A stretch of DNA of 64,000 nt from an uncultured Chlorobiaceae bacterium (GTDB lineage: Bacteria; Bacteroidota; Chlorobiia; Chlorobiales; Chlorobiaceae). The notes beneath the pieces were generated by a model. It saw only the letters and a program-made list of their open reading frames with translations. It searched no databases and was not told the origin of the DNA. Numbering within the stretch: the first letter of the stretch is position 1; each line of letters opens with the position of its first letter. Location of the stretch: assembly GCA_903887845.1 (NCBI GenBank), contig CAISRC010000110.1, positions 1 through 64,000 of the forward strand. The letters are read 5' to 3'. Shown here piece after piece: positions 8,842 to 17,856 of the stretch. A program made the position numbers and the translations under genes.

Positions 8842-9881
8842 ACAACCTGAATACCATGAATTCAAAAAATCTCCGAATTTTTGTCCCCCTTCTCTCTCTT
8901 CTCTCTGCGCTCGCTGTCAGCGCTCTTGTCATTACGCTTTCGGGGCGTGATCCACTCATGATTTTTCAGAAAATGCTGCACGCAACGCTCGGCTCCTCTT
9001 ATGGTGTCGGGCAGGTGGTGTTCAGGATGACAACGCTTGTACTTGTCGGGCTTGCGGTTGCAATTCCCTTCCAGGTCAGGCTCTTCAACATCGGCGCAGA
9101 GGGGCAGCTTCTTATGGGTGCTTTCGCCGCTGCAATGACCGGCGCCATGCTTCCTGCCTCTCTCCCTTCCCTTCTTGCAATCTCGCTCTGCATTCTTTCT
9201 GCAATGACCGCAGGAGCGTGCTGGGCACTGCTGGCGGGAGTGCTCAAGGTTCGCTTCGGTGTCAATGAGGTGATTGCAACCATCATGCTGAATTTCATTG
9301 CCCAGGGCATTACCGGATATCTGCTGACCTGGCATTTTGCGATTCCTTCGACAGTTCATACTGCCAGAATTACAGATAACGCCATAATCCCGACCTTTGA
9401 CTCTGCCACCGGGTGGCTCACCAACTCCCCGGCCAATCTCAGTTCACTATTAACGGTCGGCGTGGCCCTGCTCTTGTGGGTTCTCATTTTTCATTCGAGG
9501 TTCGGGTACGAAATGCGGGCTGCTGGCCTTCAACCTGTGGCGGCACAATATGGAGGAATCAATGCGGAAATGCACACGCTCACCTCCATGTGCATCGGCG
9601 GAGCTATGGCGGGTCTTGGAGCTGCGAACATTGTTCTCGGCTACAAGCATTACTATGAATCAGGAATGACTGGAGGAATCGGCTTTACTGGCATCGCCGT
9701 GGCGCTGCTTGCAGGTGCTCATCCATTGTGGCTTCTCCTCTCAGCGTTTTTTTTTGGATGCCTTGAATACGGGGGACTGACGGTCAACGCCTGGATACCA
9801 AAGGATATTTTCATGATCATCGAAGCGCTCACCATCCTTCTGGTCATTTCTTTCAGCGCACTTGGGAAGCGGGTGGAGTGA
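8838..9881 (+). CDS. Nucleoside-type ABC transporter permease (YufP-like)
   Basis: A 347-residue BPD_transp_2 family permease with about eight membrane helices. FNIGAEGQLLMGAFAAA and FGVNEVIATIMLNFIA are family marks. The start is a GTG overlapping the ATPase stop (GTGA); an ATG six codons later is an alternative. A complete transporter of this type would also need a second permease and a BmpA-like lipoprotein, and neither is present here. They may be encoded elsewhere or be missing. Confidence 0.88.
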   Translation: MNNLNTMNSKNLRIFVPLLSLLSALAVSALVITLSGRDPLMIFQKMLHATLGSSYGVGQVVFRMTTLVLVGLAVAIPFQVRLFNIGAEGQLLMGAFAAAMTGAMLPASLPSLLAISLCILSAMTAGACWALLAGVLKVRFGVNEVIATIMLNFIAQGITGYLLTWHFAIPSTVHTARITDNAIIPTFDSATGWLTNSPANLSSLLTVGVALLLWVLIFHSRFGYEMRAAGLQPVAAQYGGINAEMHTLTSMCIGGAMAGLGAANIVLGYKHYYESGMTGGIGFTGIAVALLAGAHPLWLLLSAFFFGCLEYGGLTVNAWIPKDIFMIIEALTILLVISFSALGKRVE

Positions 9882-9951
9882 CAATACTATTTTTTTTCTT
9901 TGATAAAATTCAATAAGTTATGGGGATTTAATAAATAAAAAAATAGAACCA

Positions 9952-10152
9952 ATGGCTAAAATAACAACTGAAACAGAGATCAAGAAAAAAACTCCTGCAT
10001 CAAAAAGCAAGAAAGCAAAGGCTGAACAAACACCTGAAATGCGTGAAGAACAGGTAAGACTTTCGGCATATTACCTGTGGGAAAAGAGGGGAAAAACTGA
10101 CGGATCCCATTCCGATGACTGGTTTGAAGCGGAACATTCCTTTACAGACTGA
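9952..10152 (+). CDS. DUF2934 family small protein
   Basis: A 66-residue protein with a lysine/alanine-rich N-terminus ([15 protein letters not shown]) and a C-terminal DUF2934 motif, [26 protein letters not shown], where the conserved features are AYYLWE-RG and DDW--AE. Members are small soluble proteins of unknown function found in many Gram-negative bacteria. The basic tail could bind nucleic acid. A terminator follows closely. Confidence 0.82.
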   Translation: MAKITTETEIKKKTPASKSKKAKAEQTPEMREEQVRLSAYYLWEKRGKTDGSHSDDWFEAEHSFTD

Positions 10153-10179
10153 ACGGCTCTGGCTTTTATTAAATGTTGC

Positions 10180-10208
10180 AAGGCCATTCTTGAGGAAGTG
10201 GCCTTTTT
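10180..10208 (+). terminator. Rho-independent terminator after DUF2934 gene
   Basis: AAGGCCA ... TGGCCTT stem with an extra three-pair TTC/GAA continuation, followed by TTTTTGT on the plus strand. Confidence 0.75.
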
Positions 10209-10229
10209 GTATGATTAACAACACCTCCT

Positions 10230-10403
10230 ATGTTAAAAAAAAGCATCACCAGGGTCTGGGGATCGCTCTCACTTCTTTTTGCCGGCCTATGGCTGGTTGT
10301 GCGTATTATTCTTGAATATTTCGGCCTGATCAGTGACGGCAACGACAGAACAACAGGCATAAAAGATATGCGTGAGGAGTACAAGAAGGCCAACTATAAA
10401 TAA
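10230..10403 (+). CDS. Small single-pass membrane protein (57 aa)
   Basis: An ATG-initiated frame of 57 codons: basic start MLKKSITRVWG, one hydrophobic helix (about residues 11-33), then a charged tail (SDGNDRTTGIKDMREEYKKA). It ends seven bases before the convergent PASTA gene. No good ribosome-binding site precedes it, so expression is uncertain. The membrane-plus-charged-tail layout is not expected from random sequence. No family recognised. Confidence 0.5.
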   Translation: MLKKSITRVWGSLSLLFAGLWLVVRIILEYFGLISDGNDRTTGIKDMREEYKKANYK

Positions 10404-10409
10404 GAAGGA

Positions 10410-11141
10410 TTACTCTGCCGTTACCACGGTCAATTCAACCGGCTGTTCGGGAGAAAGATAAGAACCAACAGCAGGCTTTTGGCTGATAACGGTATTGGGC
10501 ACAAGAAGAGCCGAGTATTCTGTAGTAACCTTTCCCATCGTAAGACCTGCATCGGCAATAACCTGCTGTGCCTGAGCAAGAGACATGCCAAGAACATCCG
10601 GCAGAGCAATCTTTTTCGTTCCTTGTGTCGACGCTTCATACCTGCCGACAATAATAGAGGCAGAAGTACCTGACTTCACCATAGTCTGTGGTGGAATCGA
10701 CTGGCTCAGCACCCTTCCGTTCTCTTCAGGATTAGTGACCGTGCTGACCTGTACACCAAGAAGGGGGATGTCCATACGGGCAGCGGCCTGACGAGCATCA
10801 AATTCTGGTCTTCCTACCAGATCAGGCATGGAAACACTGGGCTTTTCGCGCCGGTTGACGACCAGATAAACGTTTCTGCCTGGCTTTACCTCCATTCCGG
10901 CCTGAGGCATCTGTGAAATAACAATATTGGAATCAACGTTGCTGAGGTATCTGACATGGTAGCTTTTGATTGCCTCGAACCCGGCCAACCGCAACTTCTG
11001 CGCAGCATCGTCATAGTCCATGTTCGCCACATCAGGAACAACCTTGACGCTTCCCTGTGAAATATACAAGGGCATAATCAGCTTGTCAAACAACACCAAA
11101 AGCACTAAAAGTATCAGAAAAATTACGCCTGTTTTTTTCAT
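10410..11141 (-). CDS. Membrane-anchored protein with three PASTA domains
   Basis: The 243-residue product has an N-terminal membrane anchor (residues 5-26) and three extracytoplasmic PASTA repeats, recognisable by VPDVANMDYDDAAQKLRLAGF, MPDLVGRPEFDARQAA and LPDVLGMSLAQAQQVIADAG, each ending in a V-S-Q-x-P-x-G turn. PASTA domains bind peptidoglycan fragments and usually belong to Ser/Thr kinases or penicillin-binding proteins. Here there is neither a kinase nor a transpeptidase domain, so the protein may be a cell-wall sensor or scaffold. It lies downstream of, and in the same direction as, the prenyl synthase. Confidence 0.88.
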   Translation of the reverse strand: MKKTGVIFLILLVLLVLFDKLIMPLYISQGSVKVVPDVANMDYDDAAQKLRLAGFEAIKSYHVRYLSNVDSNIVISQMPQAGMEVKPGRNVYLVVNRREKPSVSMPDLVGRPEFDARQAAARMDIPLLGVQVSTVTNPEENGRVLSQSIPPQTMVKSGTSASIIVGRYEASTQGTKKIALPDVLGMSLAQAQQVIADAGLTMGKVTTEYSALLVPNTVISQKPAVGSYLSPEQPVELTVVTAE

Positions 11142-11203
11142 CTCGACTGTAACGATTATTTCTTTTCAATGACAACACCTCCGTCCAACGGAACAAGAGA
11201 AAT

Positions 11204-12181
11204 CTAATATTGTCTTATCATGACAAAATCCACAAGCCGCAGCAATGAGGTTTTTGCAGAACTCTCAGGAAAAGAGCTGATTGAGGCAACGGCTTTTACA
11301 GCAAACCCTTCAGCAACTTCGGCGGCATAGTCGAGCCCCCCTTTGCCGGTAACAAACGCTATAACCTCCTCACTCTTCATGGCCCTTTTGCGGGAACTCT
11401 TCAAAATGGAGCGAATTTTTTTCTGTTCGGCGACAGGAGCATGACGAAGCGCATAAATCAAAGGAAGAGTTATCTTCTTGTCCTTGATATCAATACCCAT
11501 CTGCTTGCCCGTTTTTTTGGAATCCCCGGTATAGTCGAGCAGATCATCACGTATCTGGAAAGCAAGCCCAAGATACTCACCATAACTTTTCAGTGCAGCA
11601 ATGCTGCCCTCATCGGCTGTTGCACTCATTGCTCCCATTGCACAGGAAGAAGAGATAAGAGAAGCTGTTTTGTCTGAGATAACGCTCAGATAATCCTCTT
11701 CGGAAATATCAAGACTGCGGGTTTTCTGTATCTGAAGGATCTCTCCTTCACTCATCCGGCGTACCGCTTCCGAAACCAGATGGAGAAAACCATAGTCTTT
11801 GTGTTCAAGAGAGTAAAGGAGACCCCTGGAGAGAAGATAATCGCCCATCAGTACCGATATCTTATTTTTCCACAGGGCATTAATCGACGGCAATCCACGT
11901 CTCATTTCAGCCCCGTCCACAACATCATCATGAATCAGTGTTGCTGAATGCAACAGTTCAACCATGATAGCCGCCCGATAACTCGACTCTGTTACCCCGC
12001 CACACAACTTGGCTGCAAGCAAAACCATGGCAGGACGAATCTGCTTGCCCTGTTGCTTGAGTACATAACGGGAAACCTTGTCAACCAGCGTATTTCGAGC
12101 ATAAAGTACCTGTTTGTACTTCTGCTGAAACAATAAAATGTCATCGGTTACCGATGCAGTAACATCTTTGATATTCACCAA
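11204..12181 (-). CDS. Long-chain all-trans polyprenyl diphosphate synthase
   Basis: A 325-residue isoprenyl diphosphate synthase. The two aspartate-rich Mg-binding motifs are visible as LIHDDVVD and FQIRDDLLDYTGD. The residues before the first motif (LLHSATL) are of the long-chain class (octaprenyl/solanesyl/heptaprenyl type). In green sulfur bacteria the likely product is the side chain of menaquinone-7 and chlorobiumquinone; chain length cannot be read reliably from sequence. The gene is divergent from tatC. Confidence 0.9.
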   Translation of the reverse strand: MVNIKDVTASVTDDILLFQQKYKQVLYARNTLVDKVSRYVLKQQGKQIRPAMVLLAAKLCGGVTESSYRAAIMVELLHSATLIHDDVVDGAEMRRGLPSINALWKNKISVLMGDYLLSRGLLYSLEHKDYGFLHLVSEAVRRMSEGEILQIQKTRSLDISEEDYLSVISDKTASLISSSCAMGAMSATADEGSIAALKSYGEYLGLAFQIRDDLLDYTGDSKKTGKQMGIDIKDKKITLPLIYALRHAPVAEQKKIRSILKSSRKRAMKSEEVIAFVTGKGGLDYAAEVAEGFAVKAVASISSFPESSAKTSLLRLVDFVMIRQY

Positions 12182-12358
12182 TTCCCCGGACTTATTTCAT
12201 GACAAGCTCAATCAAACGATTTAAAGTATAACATTTTCAGGGAGCAAAAAAAATGAGTCAACTACATATAATAAGCTGGTGTAAAACATTTCTTGCGCAG
12301 GTGCGGCTTTGTTGCTATTATTATCATCAAAATAATCATTTTCATCCCGAACCACCTC

Positions 12359-13171
12359 ATGACCCAGGAAACAGAATCGACAGAATCACTGGAGCTTCCT
12401 GAAAATATCCCTCAGAGCATCACTGCCGTAGAGTCCGAACCTGACAAGGAGATGAACTTCATCGGACATCTTGAGGAAATACGATCACGACTCATCAAGT
12501 CCTCCCTTGTACTGATTATCGTTATGACCTTGTGTGCCACTTTTGCTGATTTTCTGGTCAACGAAATTCTTATTGGCCCGCTCAAACGAAGCAGCCAATC
12601 CCTTGTCCTGCAAAACCTTGTTCCATACGGACAGCTCTCACTCTACTTTCAGGTTGTCTTCTTTGCAGGATTTATTATCTCATTTCCTTTCATCGCATGG
12701 CAAATCTGGCAATTTGTGGCGCCAGGCCTGCACGACCACGAACGCAAGGCTGGACGGTTTTCCATACTCTTCATCTCCCTCTGCTTCTTTTCAGGCATAG
12801 CCTTCGGGTATTTTGTCTTTCTGCCCATCTCGCTCCAGTTTTTTGCAAGCTTCGGCTCTGCCCTCATAAAGAACAATATCTCCATCCAGGATTATGTCAG
12901 TTTTTTTATCGGAACACTCCTGACGGCAGGCCTTGTCTTCGAACTCCCCTTTATCTCCTACATCCTTTCAAAAATAGGACTTCTGACACCGGCATTCATG
13001 AGGTTTTACCGCAAACATGCCATTGTCGTGCTTTTGATTGTTGCCGCAATCGTAACACCTTCAACTGATTTTGTCACCCAGCTCATCATCGGACTGCCGA
13101 TGATTCTTCTCTATGAACTCAGTATCCTGATTTCAGCCCAGGTCAACCGAAACAATGCCGCACTGAAATGA
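12359..13171 (+). CDS. tatC: Sec-independent protein translocase TatC
   Basis: TatC is the membrane receptor for twin-arginine signal peptides. It has the conserved FIGHLEEIRSRLIKS start, six membrane helices, FPFIAWQIWQFVAPGLHDHER (the conserved P-----WxF--PGL-xxE region) and the C-terminal VTPSTDFVTQLIIGLPMILLYE. The ATG at 12359 gives an N-terminus in line with the family except for a roughly 35-residue acidic extension. The upstream in-frame start at 12293 would add an unlikely hydrophobic stretch. No tatA is present in the window. Confidence 0.95.
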   Translation: MTQETESTESLELPENIPQSITAVESEPDKEMNFIGHLEEIRSRLIKSSLVLIIVMTLCATFADFLVNEILIGPLKRSSQSLVLQNLVPYGQLSLYFQVVFFAGFIISFPFIAWQIWQFVAPGLHDHERKAGRFSILFISLCFFSGIAFGYFVFLPISLQFFASFGSALIKNNISIQDYVSFFIGTLLTAGLVFELPFISYILSKIGLLTPAFMRFYRKHAIVVLLIVAAIVTPSTDFVTQLIIGLPMILLYELSILISAQVNRNNAALK

Positions 13172-13244
13172 TGCCAACAACATAAGGGGCATCACCCTTG
13201 CCGGATTGACGTCGCCCGGGAAAAGCCTCTCGCTCCCGGCACTC

Positions 13245-13892
13245 TCAGCGGGTATCGCAGAGCGATGCAGCGGCCACCAGCAGGGTGCGGCAGAGTGCTT
13301 CCGTCTCTTTTTTCAGATCATCCAGAGAGCCTTTGTTGAAAAGCACATAATCGGCTTTGGCAATCAACTTTTCCTGAGGCCACTGTGTTGCTATACGACG
13401 CTTGATCTCCTCAGGCGTTCCCATACCCTTCTGCATAGCCCTCTCAAGCCGATCCTGTATATCTGCCACAACGACAATCACAGCGTCAAGCCCCTCATTT
13501 CCGCCCGACTCAAAAAGAATCGCCGCTTCTTTTACCAGAATTTTTGTTCCCTGTTGTCTTGCTTCAAGTACAGCTTTACGAAACTCATGAGAAACCCTGG
13601 GATGGATAAGCCTGTTGAGGGCATCAAGTTTATCGGGTGCAGAAAAGACGGTTGCGGCTATTTTTTTTCGGTCCAGAACCAATTCACCAGAAGCGTCACG
13701 AAAATAAACCTTCGGTCCGAAAAGCTCAATGATTCCCTTAATCACGTCAGGATCATGAAGCTGCAGCTCCTTTGCCACCTGATCAGACTCGAAAAGTCTG
13801 CAACCCATTTCCGAAAAAAAGCGACAAACCATTGATTTTCCGCTGCCAAGACCACCCGTTACACCCACGAGAAAAGGATAGGTTCGTTTCAT
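13245..13892 (-). CDS. coaE: Dephospho-CoA kinase
   Basis: CoaE phosphorylates the 3'-OH of dephospho-CoA in the last step of coenzyme A synthesis. The 215-residue protein shows the P-loop GVTGGLGSGKSMVC, the DQVAKEL segment, and the LIHPRVSHEF motif. The start overlaps the stop of the small lipoprotein gene upstream (ATGA), so the two are probably translated together. The length is typical. Confidence 0.93.
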   Translation of the reverse strand: MKRTYPFLVGVTGGLGSGKSMVCRFFSEMGCRLFESDQVAKELQLHDPDVIKGIIELFGPKVYFRDASGELVLDRKKIAATVFSAPDKLDALNRLIHPRVSHEFRKAVLEARQQGTKILVKEAAILFESGGNEGLDAVIVVVADIQDRLERAMQKGMGTPEEIKRRIATQWPQEKLIAKADYVLFNKGSLDDLKKETEALCRTLLVAAASLCDTR

Positions 13893-14236
13893 TGCCCTGC
13901 TGCTGCTTTATTACGAATATTTGCCCTTACCTGCTCAAGCACTGATCGCCAGAGTTCAGGATTTTTCTTGTAAGCATCTATTTTACGGGTCATACTCTCT
14001 CGAGTCAGGGCGTGGCGCACAAGGAGTTCATTGAGATCAACAGAATCAATGGCAGTAAGTTCAACTCCACCATCACGAGGCTCCACTCCGGATATCAGAA
14101 GATAATCACAGTAGAATCCAGCAACACGGATATCATCCTTATCAAGGCCTGACGTTTTTTTTTCGGTACACCCTGAGAGGGCGTAACAAAAAACAAAACA
14201 AAAAAAAGAAGTACGAAGAGTATCGTAAAATTTCAT
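13889..14236 (-). CDS. Small lipoprotein of unknown function
   Basis: A 115-residue protein with a signal peptide and lipobox ALSGC (Cys about residue 22). The mature part is helical and charged, with no domain that I recognise. Its stop overlaps the coaE start. It may be a chlorobial-specific envelope lipoprotein. Confidence 0.72.
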   Translation of the reverse strand: MKFYDTLRTSFFCFVFCYALSGCTEKKTSGLDKDDIRVAGFYCDYLLISGVEPRDGGVELTAIDSVDLNELLVRHALTRESMTRKIDAYKKNPELWRSVLEQVRANIRNKAAAGQ

Positions 14237-14347
14237 TACCGCAACAATGAATTTCAGGTATTGAAGAAACTAAATTTTCCTGATACAAGTTTAAACATTT
14301 TAATTGTATCTATTGCTTTCTATTTAAACTCTAAACAACTTATTCTT

Positions 14348-14953
14348 ATGGCCTATCAGCAACCAGCATTGTTTTATGCAGAAAATGCACTTGAACCGTT
14401 TATTTCCGCAAAAACGCTAGGTTTTCATTATGGCAAACACCATGTTGCCTATATCACGAACTACAACAACCTTGTAGTAGGGACTCCTTTAGACAGCTTG
14501 ACGCTTGAGGAGGTTATTGCCTTGACGGCCACAGATCCTCAGAAAGTCGGTATTTTCAATAACGGCGCACAGGCCTGGAACCACTCCTTCTACTGGAATA
14601 GCCTCACTCCTAATGGCGGTGGCAAACCAGGCGAAGAACTCGAAGCGAAAATTACGCAGGATTTTGGCAGTTTTGATAAATTTAAAGAAGAGCTCAAGAG
14701 TGCCGCTGCTACCCAGTTCGGAAGCGGGTGGGCATGGCTTGTGCTTGAAGGAGAGACGCTGAAGATAGTAAAAACGAGCAATGCCCAGACACCTTTAACC
14801 AGTGGCCAGAAACCGATTCTCACCATTGATGTATGGGAACACGCCTACTATCTGGACTACCAGAACCGCCGTCCTGACTATGTCGCAACCGTGATCGATA
14901 ACCTGATCAACTGGGAATTTGCCGCAGATAATTTCAAAAAAGCGAGGGTTTGA
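14348..14953 (+). CDS. sodB: Superoxide dismutase [Fe/Mn]
   Basis: Dismutates superoxide to oxygen and peroxide. The start at 14348 (MAYQQPALFYAENALEPF) matches the family; the upstream extension to 14261 is hydrophobic and not needed. The metal ligands are the His in LGFHYGKHH, the His in AWNHSFYW, and Asp and His in DVWEHAYYLDY. Residues AATQFGSGWAWL are common to Fe- and Mn-enzymes; the iron form is more likely in an anaerobe. It is an oxygen-defence gene of a phototrophic anaerobe and appears monocistronic. Confidence 0.94.
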   Translation: MAYQQPALFYAENALEPFISAKTLGFHYGKHHVAYITNYNNLVVGTPLDSLTLEEVIALTATDPQKVGIFNNGAQAWNHSFYWNSLTPNGGGKPGEELEAKITQDFGSFDKFKEELKSAAATQFGSGWAWLVLEGETLKIVKTSNAQTPLTSGQKPILTIDVWEHAYYLDYQNRRPDYVATVIDNLINWEFAADNFKKARV

Positions 14954-15037
14954 AAGGACGTTAACGACTTTCCGCCAAGGTTTTAATGGCTCAGGGCGCC
15001 TTGTCTCTTCTCAGTTGACAGCGCGCCCGAAGGGCAT

Positions 15038-15898
15038 TCACATCCATGGCAGAGCTGAGGCGTTATTGAGATTGACTACCTTCGCTTTTTTAGGAGTTGA
15101 GAATCTGAAAGAGCGACTGGTCTGGTTAAATACCCGTTCATAATAGGCTATCACCAATTGCTGCTCACTACTACTACCATCAGCGTTTCGCTTGTAAAGC
15201 ACCATCTCAATCTCTTTTGGAACAAGTGCAGTTTGGCCGTCAAGAGTGATTGGCTCGAAATTTTTGAAATGCATTTCAGATGTTGTTCTTCCCTGCCAAT
15301 CTTTTAAGAGAAGGGCGCCAAGCGTTTTGTTGGAAGGATCGATAACCACCTCTTTGCTTCCCGTCGAGCTCGCAACCGTAAAAAGCAACATTCCGGAACC
15401 TTTTTTTACCGACCTGATAGCACTCAAGGGCTCTGTAAGGTTCACCAACCCCAAAAGGGATTCCGTCAAGAGCCGGTATCCGGAGTTCACTCCTATAATT
15501 TTCTCAAGATTCAGATCATTATTACTTCCGAGAAAAAGCCTGTTATTAAGCATATCATGCACATACAGCGAATCTCTGTTGAAAAACATATCCGCGACAG
15601 GCCATCCGAGCAAACCTGCGGTGACAATCATTCTTGCCTCACTCCCGCGATTGATCAGAATATTGCAGAATACTCGATTCTCTCTTTTCGGAGTTTTTAT
15701 CCAGACATCAGCATAACCATCCAGCGAGTGAATAAATGGCGATGCTTCTGCGACTTTCCGGTAGAGAGCGGCATGTTCTGCAATAAGATTCGTTTGTTCT
15801 GTCGGCAGTTCCTGTTTCCCAACAGTCCTGAATTCGGCACAGCCTCCCAGGAAAAAAGCGATAAATAGTCCCCAAAACAGAATGCCCTTTTCTTTCAT
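15038..15898 (-). CDS. DUF4292-type outer-membrane lipoprotein
   Basis: The 286-residue product has a signal peptide with lipobox FLGGC and a mature domain rich in beta strands (for example ADVWIKTPKRENRVFCNILINR), resembling the LolA/LolB-like DUF4292 proteins of Bacteroidetes and Chlorobi. Such proteins may carry or bind lipophilic substrates at the outer membrane. Family assignment is from the pattern only. It is convergent with sodB. Confidence 0.65.
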   Translation of the reverse strand: MKEKGILFWGLFIAFFLGGCAEFRTVGKQELPTEQTNLIAEHAALYRKVAEASPFIHSLDGYADVWIKTPKRENRVFCNILINRGSEARMIVTAGLLGWPVADMFFNRDSLYVHDMLNNRLFLGSNNDLNLEKIIGVNSGYRLLTESLLGLVNLTEPLSAIRSVKKGSGMLLFTVASSTGSKEVVIDPSNKTLGALLLKDWQGRTTSEMHFKNFEPITLDGQTALVPKEIEMVLYKRNADGSSSEQQLVIAYYERVFNQTSRSFRFSTPKKAKVVNLNNASALPWM

Positions 15899-16094
15899 CT
15901 CTCTATTCCTTTAACTATTTCTTTTGAGATTCATTGCTTTTGCTGCACATTGCAACAGATACGTTTGGTACCACGTTAGATACTTCACCGCTGAAAATGC
16001 CGCTTAACCACAAGATAAACAACTGCATTGTATCGGCGAAAGTTATGTCAAGGTAAAATAAAGAGATCTCAAAACGCGACACATTTTTCAAGCT

Positions 16095-17276
16095 ATGCAA
16101 TCCCTCTACCTGAAGCCAAAAGAACACCACCGGATCCAGAAAGGTCATCTCTGGGTGTTCAGCAATGAACTCGAAAGCCTTCCCCGTGATATTGCTTCCG
16201 GCGAAACTGTAAAACTCTTTACGCACGACAAAAAATTTCTGGGAACAGGTTTTTACAACCCCCACTCTCTTATCTCAGTCCGCCTCCTTACCCGCACGGA
16301 TGAAGAGCCTGACAGGAATTTTTTCCTTAAAAAATTTCTTGAAGCACTCACGCTTCGTGAAAAAATCTATACCAATGAGGAAACCAATGCATATCGCCTT
16401 GTACATGGGGAATCGGACGGTCTGCCAGGCCTCATTGTGGACCGCTTCAACAAGGCAATAGTGCTTCAGGCGTTTTCGGCTGGCATGGACATTCACATAC
16501 CACTGATCTGTGATGTCCTGCAGGAGCTGCTCAACCCTTCCGTTATTATCGTACGAAACGAATCTCCTCTGAGAGAGCTCGAAGGGCTGGCGCTTTATAA
16601 GGATATTGTGAGAGGCGAACGATCCGAATCGGTACAGACCATTCACGACGCTGGTATTACGTTTGAGGTCAATCTTTTTGAGGGGCAGAAAACTGGCTTT
16701 TTCCTTGACCAGCGTGAAAACCGCAGAATTATCAGAAAGTTTTCAGCAGGTGCCGAAGTGCTTGATGTCTTTACCAACGATGGTGGCTTCGCACTCAACG
16801 CACTTTACGGAGGGGCACGTTCAGCTATTCTTGTGGATGCATCCAAAGAGGCACTGCAACGGGCGGAGCACAACGCACAACTGAACAAATTTTCAGAGTA
16901 CAGTCTTGTTGCTGCTGATGCTTTTGATACGCTTGATCAGATGGTTGAATCAAAAGAGTCATTCGATCTCGTTGTTCTTGATCCTCCAAGTTTCACCAAA
17001 AGCCGTAAAAACCTTCCAGGAGCCCTCAAGGCATACAAAAGGCTCAACAAACTCGGCATGCAACTCCTGAAAAACGGAGGGTTTCTCGCTACCGCCTCTT
17101 GCAGTCACCATGTTTCAGAAGAGGACTTCCTGCAAGCTGTACATCAAGCTGCTCTTGCGGCAGGCTGTCAGCTCAGGCTGATCTACAAAAACTCTCAGCC
17201 CTTCGACCATCCTGTACTGCTTGCCATGCCTGAAACAAGCTACCTCAAATTTGCCTGTTTTTATATAACACGCTGA
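16095..17276 (+). CDS. Class I rRNA (cytosine-C5) methyltransferase, RlmI-like
   Basis: The 393-residue protein starts with a PUA-type RNA-binding domain ([19 protein letters not shown]), followed by a SAM-dependent methyltransferase. Marks of the RlmI/RlmO class are [28 protein letters not shown], the SAM site [15 protein letters not shown] and the catalytic-loop LDPPSFTKS, with TASCSHHV carrying a cysteine. E. coli RlmI makes m5C1962 in 23S rRNA; this one may act at the same or a related position. Confidence 0.88.
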   Translation: MQSLYLKPKEHHRIQKGHLWVFSNELESLPRDIASGETVKLFTHDKKFLGTGFYNPHSLISVRLLTRTDEEPDRNFFLKKFLEALTLREKIYTNEETNAYRLVHGESDGLPGLIVDRFNKAIVLQAFSAGMDIHIPLICDVLQELLNPSVIIVRNESPLRELEGLALYKDIVRGERSESVQTIHDAGITFEVNLFEGQKTGFFLDQRENRRIIRKFSAGAEVLDVFTNDGGFALNALYGGARSAILVDASKEALQRAEHNAQLNKFSEYSLVAADAFDTLDQMVESKESFDLVVLDPPSFTKSRKNLPGALKAYKRLNKLGMQLLKNGGFLATASCSHHVSEEDFLQAVHQAALAAGCQLRLIYKNSQPFDHPVLLAMPETSYLKFACFYITR

Positions 17277-17334
17277 TCCGCCCTGCCATTATGCAGCCTT
17301 CGGGCTGCCGGGTGGCTGGAGATAAAAACGTCGA

Positions 17335-17514
17335 TTATTTTTCTTTTTGAAGTCCTGAAATTGCCCCCCTGATATATTCCGCCGCTTCGTCAATAATCTT
17401 AATAGCCTGACGAATCTCATAATCATCATCCGCATCATCCTTTGCTCTTTCCAGACGCCTTTTTGCATCCTGAAGAGCATCCGAGGCAAGCTGCAGCTTT
17501 GAAACAATGGCCAT
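17335..17514 (-). CDS. Small helical protein (59 aa)
   Basis: A 59-residue protein too short to be picked up by simple ORF length cut-offs. It has a strong ribosome-binding site (AGGAGGAG, six bases before the ATG at 17514). The sequence MAIVSKLQLASDALQDAKRR and EIRQAIKIIDEAAEYIRG is charged, amphipathic and probably forms two helices. Function unknown. The convincing start and codon structure make it a real gene. It is convergent with the rlmI-like gene. Confidence 0.75.
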   Translation of the reverse strand: MAIVSKLQLASDALQDAKRRLERAKDDADDDYEIRQAIKIIDEAAEYIRGAISGLQKEK

Positions 17515-17690
17515 AACACTCTCCTCCTTTGGTTATAGTAAAGCATAATCCCTGTTGCATGAAATGTACAACCGATTGTGGAGAAGTTATAATCCTGCTT
17601 TACAAAACATCGTATGCAGAAGACTCAAACAATTCTCTGTGCAGAAACAGGCGTGTTTGTCTGTTATCGATGAATGACCCAATAAATATT

Positions 17691-17735
17691 AAAAAGCTCA
17701 AAAAATTGCCTTTGCGGCAATCTTTTGAGCTTTTT
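17691..17735. terminator. Long stem-loop in the 17.5-17.86 kb intergenic region
   Basis: AAAAAGCTCAAAA-ATTGCC pairs with GGCAAT-TTTTGAGCTTTTT around a five-base loop, about 19 pairs with one mismatch, A- and T-rich ends on both strands. It lies in the 342-base gap between the 59-aa gene and the FISUMP gene, both on the minus strand, and would stop transcription coming from the FISUMP side. No ORF that I trust lies in this gap. Confidence 0.6.
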
Positions 17736-17797
17736 AAGCGTTTTTTAAAGTTATCATTACGGATCAATCTGATCCATAAGAATAAAATTATTTACTG

Positions 17798-17818
17798 TCA
17801 GCTACTCAGAATAGCTGA
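17798..17818 (-). terminator. Hairpin just downstream of the FISUMP gene
   Basis: TCAGCTA ... TAGCTGA, seven pairs with a seven-base loop, 38 bases after the stop codon on the minus strand and followed by an AT-rich stretch. Probable weak terminator, backed up by the longer hairpin further on. Confidence 0.45.
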
Positions 17819-17856
17819 TATAGAAAGCTTTCCTGGGTAATAGTTTGACAATACGT

